Positions 16,511 through 26,366 are shown, counted from the first letter of the stretch. The stretch: 44,678 nucleotides of DNA from Hespellia sp. (GCA_028694105.1 JAQUUC010000031.1:1-44678); one strand, 5' to 3'. Notes: generated from the letters alone by a model not told the origin. Translations and numbers: made by a program.

Positions 16511-19144
16511 ATGAAGGAATATTATCAATTATCGGCGAATGAAGTGAAACAGAAGGTCAACGGATACGAGGACCCGATCAAAGAGGAGGACGTAAAGCTC
16601 CACAAGGAGCAGTTCGGAGCAAATGAATTAGAAGAGGGCAAGAAAAAAAGCTGGGTACAGATTTTTCTGGAACAGTTTCGTGATTTTCTCGTTATCATTT
16701 TGATTATCGCGGCGATTGTATCCGGATTTTTGGGAGATGCAGAAAGTGCAATTGTTATTCTGGTTGTAATCACGATTAATGCAATCCTTGGAACGGTTCA
16801 GACCCTGAAGGCAGAAGCTTCGCTTAACAGTCTCAAGGAATTATCCGGCCCGGAAGCGAAAGTGCTTCGCAATGGAGACGTCGTGCTTCTGTCAACAAAG
16901 GAAATTACAGTCGGAGATACGATTTTACTGGAGGCGGGTGATGTTGTTCCGGCAGATGGACGTCTGACGGAAAATTACAGTCTGAAAATCGATGAGAGCG
17001 CACTGACGGGCGAGAGTCTTGGTGTGGAGAAAAATGAGGATGTGATTGCGGATGAAGTGCCATTGGGAGACCGTTTGAACATGGTCTATTCCGGAAGTTT
17101 TGTAACATACGGCCGCGGAACATTCGTGGTTACACATATTGGCATGAAGACAGAGGTTGGTAAAATTGCATCGCTTCTAAAATCGACATCAGAGAAGAAG
17201 ACACCGCTTCAGGTCAACTTAGACCAGTTTGGACAGAAATTATCTATTATCATTTTGATTTTCTGTGGAATACTCTTTGGTATCAGTGTCTTCCGCGGGG
17301 AAAACATTGGAAATGCATTCATGTTTGCAGTGGCACTGGCGGTTGCGGCAATTCCGGAAGCACTCAGCTCTATCGTGACAATTGTTTTGTCCTTCGGTAC
17401 ACAGAAGATGGCAAAAGAGGGCGCGATTATCCGTAAGCTGCAGGCGGTAGAAGGTCTGGGCAGCGTATCAATTATCTGTTCGGATAAAACCGGAACACTG
17501 ACACAGAACAAGATGACGGTCGAGCATTATTATACAGAGGGAAGAGTGATTGCAACAGATGCGATCAACGTGAAGAAGGACACACAGAACCAGCTGCTGA
17601 CCTTCAGCATTCTCTGTAATGATTCAACGAATAAAGAAGGGGTGGAAATCGGAGATCCAACCGAGACAGCGCTCGTGAATCTTGGATTGAAGCTGGGAGT
17701 AAATGCAGAAGACATCCGCGCGGCATATCCGCGAGAGGCAGAGATTCCATTTGACAGCGACCGAAAACTGATGACCACCGTTCATGAATTTGAAGGAAAA
17801 CAGCTGATGGTGGTAAAGGGTGCTGTAGATGTGCTGACAGAACGTATGACGAAGATTCAAAAAGCACTGGATGGCGATCAGAGTGCCGTTATAGAAATTA
17901 CGGCAGATGACATTGCTGCAATCAAAAAGCAGAATCAGGCATTTTCGGAGAATGGTCTGCGTGTTCTGGCATTTGCATATAAAGAGATAGATAAAGCATA
18001 CGAACCGGGGGTTGAGGATGAAGATGACCTGACCTTCTTAGGCCTTATTTCCATGATGGATCCGCCGAGAGAAGAGTCGAAGGCAGCGGTAACGGAATGT
18101 ATCAAAGCGGGCATCAAGCCGATTATGATTACTGGGGATCACAAAGTGACAGCCGCAGCAATTGCAAAACGTATCGGAATCCTGCATGAGATGTCCGAGG
18201 CATGCGAGGGCGCGGAGATTGATGGATTATCGGATGAAGAATTAAAAGATTTTGTGGAAGGTATTTCCGTTTACGCACGTGTTTCGCCGGAACATAAAAT
18301 ACGTATCGTGCGCGCATGGCAGGAAAAAGGGAATATCGTATCCATGACCGGAGACGGTGTCAATGATGCACCGGCACTGAAGCAGGCGGATATCGGTGTT
18401 GCTATGGGAATTACCGGAACCGAAGTGTCAAAAGACGCGGCGGCGATGGTCTTGACAGATGATAACTTTGCGACTATTGTTAAGGCAGTGGAAAACGGCA
18501 GAAATGTCTATAAAAATATCAAAGATTCGATTCAGTTCCTGTTATCCGGTAACTTTGGAGCAATCTTAGCTGTACTGTATGCATCGATTGCTGGGCTTCC
18601 GGTTCCGTTTGCACCGGTACATTTACTCTTTATCAACCTGCTGACCGATAGTCTTCCAGCGATTGCACTCGGCCTGGAGCCACATACCAAAGAGGTTATG
18701 GAGGAAAAACCTCGTCCGATGAATGAGTCGATTTTGACCAGAGATTTCCTCGCAAAAATCGGAAGTGAAGGACTTGTGATCGCGATCATGACTATGATTG
18801 GATTCATGATTGGCTATCGCACGGGCGGTGGTGTCCTTGGAAGTACATTTGCATTTGGAATCTTATGCTTATCAAGACTTGTACATGGCTTTAACTGTAA
18901 GTCGGACCACCCGGTATTATTTACGAATAAGTTTTTCAATAATATTTATCTGATAGGCGCATTTGCGGTGGGATTTATTTTGATTACGGTTGTTTTGACG
19001 GTGCCTGTACTTCATGGAATTTTTAAGGTGACAACGCTCAGCATAACACAGTTATTCATTGTTTATGGACTTGCACTTGCAAATCTGCCGATCATTCAGT
19101 TAATGAAACTGATAAAAATCAAATTCAAACAAGGGAAAAACTAA
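16511..19144 (+). CDS. Calcium/manganese-type P-type cation ATPase (P2-type)
   Basis: This 877-residue membrane pump couples ATP hydrolysis to cation export. Features in order: N-terminal cation-ATPase domain, TM1-2 (about 55-100), the TGES actuator motif (166-169), TM3-4 with the ion-binding PEAL segment (AIPEALSS), the phosphorylated Asp325 in CSDKTGTLTQNK, the TGDH and GDGVNDAPALK hinge motifs, and a six-helix C-terminal domain. It resembles SERCA/PMCA-type pumps. The Mn2+ riboswitch upstream argues for Mn2+ (perhaps also Ca2+) efflux, as for Lactococcus YoaB. The start follows AGGAGG at 16497-16502. Its stop directly precedes the next start, so the permease gene is cotranscribed. Substrate is inferred from regulation. 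Confidence 0.92.
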   Translation: MKEYYQLSANEVKQKVNGYEDPIKEEDVKLHKEQFGANELEEGKKKSWVQIFLEQFRDFLVIILIIAAIVSGFLGDAESAIVILVVITINAILGTVQTLKAEASLNSLKELSGPEAKVLRNGDVVLLSTKEITVGDTILLEAGDVVPADGRLTENYSLKIDESALTGESLGVEKNEDVIADEVPLGDRLNMVYSGSFVTYGRGTFVVTHIGMKTEVGKIASLLKSTSEKKTPLQVNLDQFGQKLSIIILIFCGILFGISVFRGENIGNAFMFAVALAVAAIPEALSSIVTIVLSFGTQKMAKEGAIIRKLQAVEGLGSVSIICSDKTGTLTQNKMTVEHYYTEGRVIATDAINVKKDTQNQLLTFSILCNDSTNKEGVEIGDPTETALVNLGLKLGVNAEDIRAAYPREAEIPFDSDRKLMTTVHEFEGKQLMVVKGAVDVLTERMTKIQKALDGDQSAVIEITADDIAAIKKQNQAFSENGLRVLAFAYKEIDKAYEPGVEDEDDLTFLGLISMMDPPREESKAAVTECIKAGIKPIMITGDHKVTAAAIAKRIGILHEMSEACEGAEIDGLSDEELKDFVEGISVYARVSPEHKIRIVRAWQEKGNIVSMTGDGVNDAPALKQADIGVAMGITGTEVSKDAAAMVLTDDNFATIVKAVENGRNVYKNIKDSIQFLLSGNFGAILAVLYASIAGLPVPFAPVHLLFINLLTDSLPAIALGLEPHTKEVMEEKPRPMNESILTRDFLAKIGSEGLVIAIMTMIGFMIGYRTGGGVLGSTFAFGILCLSRLVHGFNCKSDHPVLFTNKFFNNIYLIGAFAVGFILITVVLTVPVLHGIFKVTTLSITQLFIVYGLALANLPIIQLMKLIKIKFKQGKN

Positions 19145-20368
19145 ATGGAAATTAGTAATAAAACGATTAAAAAGCTGCGAGGGCTGATTGTATTTACACT
19201 CGTCATCCTCGTAGGACTATGGAAATTTAATATTGTTCTCGAGGTGCTTCAGTTTCTTATGGGAATAATCTTTCCGTTTATATTAGGCGGCGCAATTGCC
19301 TTTATCATCAATGTGCCGATGTCGTTCCTCGAGAAAAAGCTGTTTAGGCAAGGGGAAAAGAAGAAACGTTTTGCAAGACCAGCCAGTCTGATTGTGACCA
19401 TTTTTCTTGTCATAGGAGTTATTGCTCTGGTTATGTTCGTGGTAGTGCCGCAGCTTGGCAATACCATTGTTACATTGGGCAATAGTATAGGAGCTTTTTT
19501 TCCGAAGGTGCAGGACTGGGTGGGGAGATTCACGAACGAGAATCAGGATATCATGCAGATGATTGGGCAATTAGAGTTCAATCCTCAGTCAGCCATAAAA
19601 TGGGTCATGTCCTTTTTAGGAAATGGTGCCGGTAATGTCATGAATTCGACATTTACGGTAGCCAGAACGCTGGTGAGTGCGATTGCAACGTTTTTCATTG
19701 CATTTTCATTTGCCTGCTATATTCTGGTACAGAAAGAAAAGCTGCATGTTCAGGTGAGAAAGGTTCTGTTCGCATTTATTCCAAAGAAAAAAGCAGAGGT
19801 TATAATTGAAATCTGTTCTCTTACTTATAAGACCTTTGCCAGTTTTCTTGCCGGACAGTGTCTGGAAGCGGTGATTTTAGGCAGCATGTTCGTGCTTGCG
19901 ATGACAGTCTGCCGCATGCCATATGCACTTTTGATTGGAATTCTGATTGCATTTACCGCGTTGATTCCGGTTTTCGGGGCATTTATCGGCTGCGGTGTCG
20001 GAACATTTTTGATTTTCATGGTGAGTCCGAAGCAGGCAATTTTCTTTATTGTGTTATTCCTGATTTTGCAGCAGATCGAAGGCAATTTTATTTATCCACA
20101 CGTGGTTGGCGGATCGGTTGGACTTCCCTCCATCTGGGTGCTGGCGGCGGTCAGTATCGGGGGAAATCTGCTGGGAATCGTTGGCATGATTATTTTCATT
20201 CCGATGGCATCAGTTCTATACGCACTGTTTCGCGAATATGTATATCTGAAGCTGAAAAAGCAGCGGATTAAGAAGGTGACAGCGCAGACGGTGGAAGAAT
20301 ATACGCCAGATGAAGTAGAACAGATGAGAATTACATTTTTAAAAGAACATACAGAGCCGGAAGAGTAA
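19145..20368 (+). CDS. AI-2E family (YtvI/PerM-like) membrane permease
   Basis: The 407-residue protein has about eight hydrophobic helices: two at the N-terminus (about 12-60), one near 75-100, one near 180-200 and a C-terminal cluster (about 230-370) with the family signature QQIEGNFIYPHVVGGSVGLPSIWVL. Members are exporters or antiporters of small molecules or Na+; few substrates are proven and the autoinducer-2 name is often not literal. ATG follows the ATPase stop with no gap and without an independent promoter, so it is under the same Mn2+ riboswitch. That linkage hints at a role in ion homeostasis, but this is inference. A terminator follows. Confidence 0.9.
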   Translation: MEISNKTIKKLRGLIVFTLVILVGLWKFNIVLEVLQFLMGIIFPFILGGAIAFIINVPMSFLEKKLFRQGEKKKRFARPASLIVTIFLVIGVIALVMFVVVPQLGNTIVTLGNSIGAFFPKVQDWVGRFTNENQDIMQMIGQLEFNPQSAIKWVMSFLGNGAGNVMNSTFTVARTLVSAIATFFIAFSFACYILVQKEKLHVQVRKVLFAFIPKKKAEVIIEICSLTYKTFASFLAGQCLEAVILGSMFVLAMTVCRMPYALLIGILIAFTALIPVFGAFIGCGVGTFLIFMVSPKQAIFFIVLFLILQQIEGNFIYPHVVGGSVGLPSIWVLAAVSIGGNLLGIVGMIIFIPMASVLYALFREYVYLKLKKQRIKKVTAQTVEEYTPDEVEQMRITFLKEHTEPEE

Positions 20369-20410
20369 GAATCCGGCATGAGGTTTTATCATTCGTATAT
20401 CTTTACACAA

Positions 20411-20452
20411 CAAAAAATTCCGGCTGATTTTATCAATTAGCCGGAATTTTTG
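20411..20452. terminator. Bidirectional terminator between convergent genes
   Basis: AAAAATTCCGGCT and AGCCGGAATTTTT form a 13-bp stem with A-tract on one side and T-tract on the other, so it can end transcripts from both the permease gene and the minus-strand gene. Confidence 0.9.
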
Positions 20453-20469
20453 TTTATGTAAAGATTTGA

Positions 20470-20832
20470 TTATTTTGACTGATAATATCCCCAGAAATAT
20501 AAAACAGGAAGAATAAAACCGATTAATAAAAATGCGGTAAATCCGGTTGCGATAATTGCGGAAACAAAAGAATAAACTTCTAAAAGAAGATAAACGATTG
20601 CGGCGATCATAACGAGTTTTTCCTGCTTGGCTGCCACACCGATAATACCGATAACCACCTCTACGATGCAGAGAATCAGGCTGAAAATCATACTGCCTGT
20701 GGAAATTGCAGTCCCGGCAATCGCAGTAACGCTTGGAACCGCGAGTGTAATAACAGAAGAAATGGTACCGAGAGCACCTAGTACAATTAACAGGATAGAA
20801 ATAACTTTAAGTAACTTGTTTGCTTTGAACAT
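20470..20832 (-). CDS. Small four-helix membrane protein, function unknown
   Basis: The 120-residue product is almost wholly hydrophobic, with four predicted membrane segments (about 8-30, 36-62, 68-90 and 92-115) and a short basic start, MFKANKLLK. No catalytic motif is visible and I do not recognise the family. I chose the ATG at 20832 because AAGGAGG lies 9 bases upstream on the minus strand; a TTG at 20838 is less likely. It is transcribed away from the ABC exporter operon from a promoter that mirrors the exporter promoter, so both probably respond to the same regulator. Confidence 0.75.
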   Translation of the reverse strand: MFKANKLLKVISILLIVLGALGTISSVITLAVPSVTAIAGTAISTGSMIFSLILCIVEVVIGIIGVAAKQEKLVMIAAIVYLLLEVYSFVSAIIATGFTAFLLIGFILPVLYFWGYYQSK

Positions 20833-20885
20833 AATCAAAAGCCTCCTTTTTTGTCTTGTAATATCTGTAAAATGAATATATACTT

Positions 20886-20949
20886 ATTATAAAGGCTTAA
20901 AATGCATTTGTAAATATAAATTTACAGCATTGTAGTAATGTGATATAAA
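20886..20949. promoter_or_regulatory. Symmetric divergent promoters sharing an 18-bp palindrome
   Basis: TGTAAAT ATAA ATTTACA (20909-20926) is a palindrome. Its right arm holds the plus-strand -35 TTTACA (20921-20926), 17 bases before TATAAA (20944-20949). Its left arm holds the minus-strand -35 TTTACA (20909-20914), 17 bases before TATAAT (20886-20891). The two -35 boxes are 6 bases apart. One dimeric regulator on the palindrome would control both directions. Confidence 0.8.
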
Positions 20950-20985
20950 GTTAGTGTGTAAAAGAATACTAAGAGCGGAGGATTT

Positions 20986-21681
20986 ATGGAAGAACTTGTA
21001 AGGATCAAGGATATGATGAAAATCTATAATCCGGGTGAAAATGAGGTACATGCACTTGATCATGTGGATCTTACCATCAATAAGGGGGAACTGGTTGCGA
21101 TTATAGGACATTCCGGTTCCGGAAAGTCAACATTGATGAATATGATTGGAGCGCTCGATGTGCCAACGTCAGGAGAGTATTATCTTCATGGAAAGAACGT
21201 GCTTAAGCTCTCGGAGAACGAACTTTCGGACATTCGTAATCAGGAGATTGGATTTATTTTTCAGGGATTTAATCTCATTGCGAATCTGGATGCAATCGGA
21301 AATGTAGAATTACCGCTTATCTATCGCGGAGTTGATAAGAAAAGCAGGACAAAGCTTGCCATTCATGCACTTAGCATGGTGGGACTGGAAGAACGAAAAA
21401 AGCATAAGCCGTCAGAGATGTCCGGAGGACAGCAGCAGAGAGTTGCGATCGCAAGAGCGATTGCAGCGAGACCGCCGATTATTCTGGCGGACGAACCGAC
21501 CGGTAATCTGGACTCCAAATCGACGAATGAGATTATGGATATTCTGGTTGGCTTATATAAAGAAGGACGAACCGTTATCATTATTACACATGATGATGAG
21601 ATTGCGGCAAGAGCAAAACGTGTCGTGCGGATTATAGATGGCAGAATTGATGCTGATTATTATAACGAGAACGTAGACTAA
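20986..21681 (+). CDS. ABC exporter ATP-binding protein (MacB/LolD-like)
   Basis: The 231-residue ATPase energises the exporter encoded with the next two genes. It has Walker [10 protein letters not shown] (41-49), the Q-loop in [10 protein letters not shown], the ABC signature [13 protein letters not shown], Walker [13 protein letters not shown] and the His switch in IIITHD. The LNxxE-type and SGGQQQR motifs place it in the MacB/LolD/FtsE subfamily that works with FtsX-fold permeases. ATG 20986 follows GCGGAGG. Three genes (ATPase, adaptor, permease) lie on one strand with gaps of 22 and 2 bases, forming one operon from the divergent promoter. Confidence 0.94.
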   Translation: MEELVRIKDMMKIYNPGENEVHALDHVDLTINKGELVAIIGHSGSGKSTLMNMIGALDVPTSGEYYLHGKNVLKLSENELSDIRNQEIGFIFQGFNLIANLDAIGNVELPLIYRGVDKKSRTKLAIHALSMVGLEERKKHKPSEMSGGQQQRVAIARAIAARPPIILADEPTGNLDSKSTNEIMDILVGLYKEGRTVIIITHDDEIAARAKRVVRIIDGRIDADYYNENVD

Positions 21682-21703
21682 AGGACGAGAAGGGAAGAAT
21701 GAA

Positions 21704-23401
21704 ATGTTTGGTAAGAAGAAGGAAGTAGAAGAGGCAAAAGTGCAGGAGCTGCAAAGCCCTGAGGAGCAGGAACAGGAAGAGCAGAGTCCTGAGGAGATGG
21801 AAGATCTGGATGAATTGGACGAGATGGCCAAAAAGACAAAGAAAAAATTGCCGAACTGGCTGATTCTGGTTGTGGTTGGAGTCATTATTCTGATTGCAGT
21901 CGTGGGGCAGGCACTTGCGGGCGGTACGAAGAAAAAGACGATAGCAACTACCGTTGATACGTACAAGGTCAAGACCGGTGATGTGCAGGAAGTAGAGAGT
22001 GCGTCCGGTCTGGTGGACAGCGAAAATAAGAAAATCGTATATTCTCCGGTAAATGCGAAAGTAACAGTGTGCAATGCAAAGGTAGGCCAGCTTGTAAAAG
22101 CAGGGGACAAACTGATTGAATTTGACACAACGAAGCTGGAAGAAGAGAACCAGACATCTCAAATGGGGCTTCTCCAGACACAGCAGGCGAATTCAGAGGC
22201 ATATCAGGCAGCAAATAAAGCGGCGGCAGAGATGATTCAGGCGGCAAATGAAGCAAATCAGGAACTCTGTGATGTAGCCAATGCTCTGGCAGACAAGGTG
22301 AATGCTCAGGGATCTGCGTGCGATCAGGCGTGGGCAGCTTATAATAAAGCAAAAGCAAATGCAGATTCAACGGAAACGAAGCAGGCTGTAAAGGATGCAA
22401 GTGACAAATTAGCCATATATAAAGACGGAAATGGGAATTATACAGATGCATATTATCAGCTGACTTCTGCAATTGAGAAGACAAAAGCGGAATTAGATGA
22501 AAATCGGAATGACACCACTCAGGCAGCATATGCGGCAGCGCTAAAAGCGAAGGATGATATTGATAAAAATATTGTGGAGTGGGAAGCAGTAATCTCAGCA
22601 CCTACATCGGCAGCAGCATCTGCACTCGCAGCAGCACAGGCGCAGGATTCCGTTTATAATGATTTATATTCACAATGGCAGTCTGCATATCAGGCAGCGG
22701 TAAGCGGCAGCGGAAGCGTAGATACCGATTCAGTTGCAGTGAAAGGTTCAGCACAGACATCCATGGAGTTGAGTTCCAATGCGGCAGAGCTTGAGGCAAT
22801 GACAGCAGCACAGTTAGTAGAAGCTGGAAAGAAGGGTCTTTCCGCAGATTTCGATGGTGTTATCGCTGAGGTACAGGCAGCCGTTGATGTGGATGCAATG
22901 CAGGGTGCCCCGATGTACACACTGGTGGACACGAGTAAGATGATGGTTCAGATCGAGGTTCCTACAACCGATTATGCGAAATTTAAGGTTGGTCAGGAAG
23001 CATCCCTTGTGATTAGCAACAATACATACAAAGGACAGGTTTCGAATATCAATGGTATGGCAACAACGAACGAAAAAGGAAACCAGGTCATCGTTGTAAC
23101 CGTTAAATTATTAAATGCAGATGCCAACATTGTAATTGGAGCAAATGCAAAAGTATCCATGGTAATCGCGGAAGCAAAAGATACCATTTATATTCCAACG
23201 GAAGCGCTGAATGTATCTGCAGACGGAGATTTTGTATATGTATTAAAAGATGGAAAAGTAAAAGAGACACCGGTAACAATCGGTATTTCCTCAGACAGCA
23301 AAATAGAGATCAAAAAAGGTCTGAAGAAGGGCGATGAAGTAATCTCGGATACAAGTGTGGACTTAAAAGACGGTATGGAAGCGACAGCTAAAGGAGAGTA
23401 G
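21704..23401 (+). CDS. Membrane-fusion/HlyD-type adaptor of the ABC exporter
   Basis: The 565-residue protein has an acidic N-terminal tail rich in Glu and Gln (1-45), one membrane helix (51-71), and then an extracellular part. The first half-lipoyl region ([18 protein letters not shown]... [16 protein letters not shown]) is followed by a long Ala/Lys/Asp-rich helical hairpin (about 145-310) and the second half-lipoyl ([13 protein letters not shown]). A beta-barrel and membrane-proximal domain ([24 protein letters not shown] type) end it. Such adaptors bridge FtsX-type permeases to the wall side in Gram-positives. The helical insert is longer than in many relatives. Export substrate (peptide, bacteriocin, drug) cannot be told. 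Confidence 0.9.
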   Translation: MFGKKKEVEEAKVQELQSPEEQEQEEQSPEEMEDLDELDEMAKKTKKKLPNWLILVVVGVIILIAVVGQALAGGTKKKTIATTVDTYKVKTGDVQEVESASGLVDSENKKIVYSPVNAKVTVCNAKVGQLVKAGDKLIEFDTTKLEEENQTSQMGLLQTQQANSEAYQAANKAAAEMIQAANEANQELCDVANALADKVNAQGSACDQAWAAYNKAKANADSTETKQAVKDASDKLAIYKDGNGNYTDAYYQLTSAIEKTKAELDENRNDTTQAAYAAALKAKDDIDKNIVEWEAVISAPTSAAASALAAAQAQDSVYNDLYSQWQSAYQAAVSGSGSVDTDSVAVKGSAQTSMELSSNAAELEAMTAAQLVEAGKKGLSADFDGVIAEVQAAVDVDAMQGAPMYTLVDTSKMMVQIEVPTTDYAKFKVGQEASLVISNNTYKGQVSNINGMATTNEKGNQVIVVTVKLLNADANIVIGANAKVSMVIAEAKDTIYIPTEALNVSADGDFVYVLKDGKVKETPVTIGISSDSKIEIKKGLKKGDEVISDTSVDLKDGMEATAKGE

Positions 23402-23403
23402 CG

Positions 23404-24633
23404 ATGGGGCAATTTGGTGAATATGTAAAAATGGCTGTCGACAATATTATGGCGAATAAGGGACGTTCTATCCTGACAATGCTGGGAATTATTATTGGTA
23501 TCTCATCCGTTATCACCGTTGTTTCTGTCGGAAATGGTGTGAAGAAGGATGTGGAGGACTCTTCGGCTGAGCAGGAGGTCAAGACGGTTCAACTTCAGTC
23601 AAAACAGGATGGAATGTATCAGTCGCTGATCACGATGGATGATGTGGCAGTCTTAAAGAAACAGCTTGGTGACAGACAAAAAGGTGTTACAGTTTCCGGC
23701 AGTGGAAGCGGACAGCTCACTACAGTAAAGGGTGATTTCCCTGTCAGTATCAACTATACAGTGGCAGATGAAGCAAACGACCCGAACACAGAGGGGATGC
23801 TGGTCGGCAATTATTTTACGGAGGATGACGAGGCAAATGCGAATGCTGTTGCAGTTATCACAAAAGCCGGGGCAATGAATATGTTTGGAAATACGAATGT
23901 CGTTGGAATGTCAATCGATGTGACAATCGACAAGAACATTCAAACATTTGATATTGTCGGCGTAGAGGATATGACAGAGGATGCGATGCAGGCGGAAACA
24001 ATGACGATGATGGGAGAAAAACCGACCATTACAGTCAAGACGCCATATACGGTTTCGGAGACGCTGGGAGATCCGCTGGAAGAGTTTTCATCGGTAACGA
24101 TCATCTTATCCTCCTCAGAGGAAGCGGACAATGTAGAAAAAATTGCAAAACAGGTGCTTACGAACAGACACATGGACGAAGATGCAACCTTTGAAAAGTA
24201 TGATCTTTCTATACTCATGGATTCACTTGGCAGCCTTCTCGATGCGGTGACGTATTTTGTGGCTCTGGTAGCGGCAATTTCATTACTGGTCGGTGGTATC
24301 GGCGTTATGAATATCATGCTGGTATCAGTGACAGAGAGAACAAGGGAGATTGGAATCCGAAAAGCGCTGGGCGCACGAATTTCTTCGATTATTACGCAGT
24401 TTTTATGTGAGGCGGCAATCATCTCAGGACTTGGTGGAGTAATTGGAATTATCATTGGGTTTGCATTTGCAAAACTGATTGGTCTGGTTTCGACCTCCTT
24501 CCATCCGGTCGTAAGTATGCAGTCGGTTATACTTGCAACTGCATTTTCGTGCGGAATCGGAGTTATATTCGGAATCTATCCCGCAAGAAAAGCAGCGAAG
24601 CTCAGCCCGATTGAGGCGCTGCGCCAATTATAA
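23404..24633 (+). CDS. ABC exporter permease (MacB/FtsX family)
   Basis: The 409-residue permease has the MacB layout: a first helix after [28 protein letters not shown] (about 18-40), a large extracellular domain (about 45-275) and three C-terminal helices (about 280-310, 330-360, 370-395). The FtsX signature [29 protein letters not shown] is complete. It begins 2 bases after the adaptor stop. MacB-type permeases work mechanically to push substrates across or out of the outer leaflet; in Firmicutes they export peptides or give resistance to antimicrobials. Substrate unknown. There is no separate terminator before the next riboswitch region that I can see. Confidence 0.93.
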   Translation: MGQFGEYVKMAVDNIMANKGRSILTMLGIIIGISSVITVVSVGNGVKKDVEDSSAEQEVKTVQLQSKQDGMYQSLITMDDVAVLKKQLGDRQKGVTVSGSGSGQLTTVKGDFPVSINYTVADEANDPNTEGMLVGNYFTEDDEANANAVAVITKAGAMNMFGNTNVVGMSIDVTIDKNIQTFDIVGVEDMTEDAMQAETMTMMGEKPTITVKTPYTVSETLGDPLEEFSSVTIILSSSEEADNVEKIAKQVLTNRHMDEDATFEKYDLSILMDSLGSLLDAVTYFVALVAAISLLVGGIGVMNIMLVSVTERTREIGIRKALGARISSIITQFLCEAAIISGLGGVIGIIIGFAFAKLIGLVSTSFHPVVSMQSVILATAFSCGIGVIFGIYPARKAAKLSPIEALRQL

Positions 24634-24648
24634 AATTACTGGATGTGC

Positions 24649-24677
24649 TTGACAAGTCCTTGTTGATAATTTATAAT
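24649..24677 (+). promoter_or_regulatory. Sigma-A promoter of mntP
   Basis: TTGACA (24649-24654), 17-base spacer, TATAAT (24672-24677). Confidence 0.9.
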
Positions 24678-24689
24678 CAAAAAATATTA

Positions 24690-24816
24690 TTCTTGAGGGA
24701 GTAGTTGGCACGAAATGTGTGGTATGTCAACATACTGGTTCGCATAGGAACCTGGCATATCTTAAATAACGAGACTCATGCATTGTACGATATGTGCTGC
24801 ATTGAGTCTCTTTTTA
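24690..24816 (+). promoter_or_regulatory. yybP-ykoY manganese riboswitch 2 with terminator
   Basis: The leader contains GAGGGAGTAGTTGGC, then TGTCAACATACTGG and CCTGGCATATC, ending in AACGAGACTC; these are the family's core helices and loops. A terminator follows: GAGACTC (24771-24777) pairs with GAGTCTC (24804-24810), with TGCA arms inside, then TTTTT. It controls mntP, the classical partner of this riboswitch. Confidence 0.9.
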
Positions 24817-24935
24817 TGCTCAGATACAGCCATTGTGTCCGGGCTTATTTTATGCGGCGAGAAAAACGGCAGCTCCAATCCGGGCGAAAAAGTACAGAAA
24901 CAACGATCATAGTGGATAAGAAAGAGAGAAATGAC

Positions 24936-25526
24936 ATGGGAATTATTGAAATACTTTTACTTGCGGTAGGATTATCAATGGATGCGTTTGCGGTATCCAT
25001 CTGTAAGGGGCTGGCAATGCCGAAAATCAATTTTAAAAATGCGGCAATCTGCGGTGTATGGTTTGGGGGATTTCAGGCGCTGATGCCGATGATCGGCTAT
25101 CTGCTTGGCGCACAGTTTGCGCATTATATCACGGCGATTACCCCTTGGATTGCATTTGTACTATTACTGCTCATCGGTGGGAATATGATCCGCGAAGCGA
25201 TGGGGAAATGTGACTGTGAGGAAGAGGCAGACCCGAAGCTGGATGTGAAGACAATGTTTATCATGGCTGTCGCGACGAGTATTGACGCATTGGCAATCGG
25301 TGTGACATTTGCGATGGTGCCGGTGAGGGTGAGCGCTGTATGGAGTACATTTGGCAATACGGTGCTGGCGGTTCTTGTGATTGGAATCACAACATTTCTG
25401 ATTTCCTGTATTGGAGTGAAGGTGGGAAATGTATTTGGAACGAAGTATGAGAGAAGGGCAGAGCTTGCAGGTGGAATGATTCTGGTCTGTCTTGGCCTTA
25501 AGATTCTATTGGGATCATTTTTTTAA
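24936..25526 (+). CDS. mntP: Manganese efflux pump MntP
   Basis: MntP exports Mn2+ through the cytoplasmic membrane. The 196-residue chain has six membrane helices and the family's two conserved acidic motifs in pseudo-repeats: GLSMDAFAVSICKGLAM in the first helix and ATSIDALAIGVTFAM in the fourth, with GGNMIREA between. I place the start at ATG 24936, where homology begins; an open frame continues back to 24705, but that part is the riboswitch. The Mn2+ riboswitch immediately upstream confirms the assignment. A methyltransferase gene follows after 12 bases and may be cotranscribed. Confidence 0.95.
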   Translation: MGIIEILLLAVGLSMDAFAVSICKGLAMPKINFKNAAICGVWFGGFQALMPMIGYLLGAQFAHYITAITPWIAFVLLLLIGGNMIREAMGKCDCEEEADPKLDVKTMFIMAVATSIDALAIGVTFAMVPVRVSAVWSTFGNTVLAVLVIGITTFLISCIGVKVGNVFGTKYERRAELAGGMILVCLGLKILLGSFF

Positions 25527-25538
25527 CAAGGAGAAATC

Positions 25539-26312
25539 ATGAACGAGATCGAACAATATTATAATAAATTCTGTGAGGATAAACGGTTACTTTCACGCCA
25601 CGGAACGGTAGAATATGTAACTTCCATGAAATATATCCATGAATATCTGAAGAAGTACGACAATCCGAAGATTCTGGATGTTGGAGCGGGGACGGGAAGA
25701 TACAGCGTGGCGCTTGCAGAAGAGGGCTATGATGTCATAGCGGTGGAGCTGGTAAAATACAATCTGGGTATATTAAAATCCAAGAAAAGCAGTGTGAAAG
25801 CGTATCAGGGAACAGCGGTGAAACTTTCCCGGTTCGCAGATGAGAGCTTTGATGTGACGCTTGTGTTTGGGCCGATGTATCATTTGTTTACATTTGAAGA
25901 AAAGCTGCAGGCTCTAAATGAGGCGAAGCGTGTGACGAAAAAAGGTGGAACCATCTTGGTTGCCTACTGTATGAATGAATATGCTGTCATTACACATGCA
26001 TTTAAAGAACGCCACGTTCTGGCGGATCTTGAGTCGGGAAAGCTGGATGCCGATTTCCGAACACAGACAAAGCCGGAGGATTTATATGATTATGTGAGAA
26101 CAGAAGACATCGCGGAGCTTGACGCGGCGGCAGGATTAACACGTGAGAAACTCATTTCCGCAGACAGCGCAGCGGATTTTATGCGGCCGTTTTTGAATGC
26201 ACTTTCGGAAGAAGAATTTCAGGAATTCATACGGTATCACCTCTCGATATGCGAGCGAGGTGATATTCTGGGCGCAAGTGCACATACACTGGACATTTTG
26301 CGAAAAAATTAA
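25539..26312 (+). CDS. Class I SAM-dependent methyltransferase
   Basis: The 257-residue protein has a Rossmann methyltransferase core: motif I LDVGAGTGRYSVALAEEG, acidic motif II end VIAVE, and post-I FDVTLVFGPMYHLF. It resembles the small-molecule or tRNA-type Methyltransf_11 family (YjhP-like), but no substrate-specific motif is visible. ATG 25539 follows AAGGAG. The gene starts 12 bases after mntP, so it may be expressed with it under the Mn2+ riboswitch, though it could be unrelated in function. Fold is certain, substrate unknown. Confidence 0.85.
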   Translation: MNEIEQYYNKFCEDKRLLSRHGTVEYVTSMKYIHEYLKKYDNPKILDVGAGTGRYSVALAEEGYDVIAVELVKYNLGILKSKKSSVKAYQGTAVKLSRFADESFDVTLVFGPMYHLFTFEEKLQALNEAKRVTKKGGTILVAYCMNEYAVITHAFKERHVLADLESGKLDADFRTQTKPEDLYDYVRTEDIAELDAAAGLTREKLISADSAADFMRPFLNALSEEEFQEFIRYHLSICERGDILGASAHTLDILRKN

Positions 26313-26337
26313 CGCATACTATTTTGTAAAAGAATGG

Positions 26338-26366
26338 TTGAAGTTCCATGCAAACGAAGTTATAAT
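26338..26366 (+). promoter_or_regulatory. Promoter of the purine genes
   Basis: TTGAAG (26338-26343), 17-base spacer, TATAAT (26361-26366), 48 bases before the IMP cyclohydrolase start. Confidence 0.75.

Noticed and set aside
24705-24935. Open frame extending MntP by 77 residues upstream
   Set aside because: This stretch is the Mn riboswitch and its terminator; MntP homology begins at 24936.
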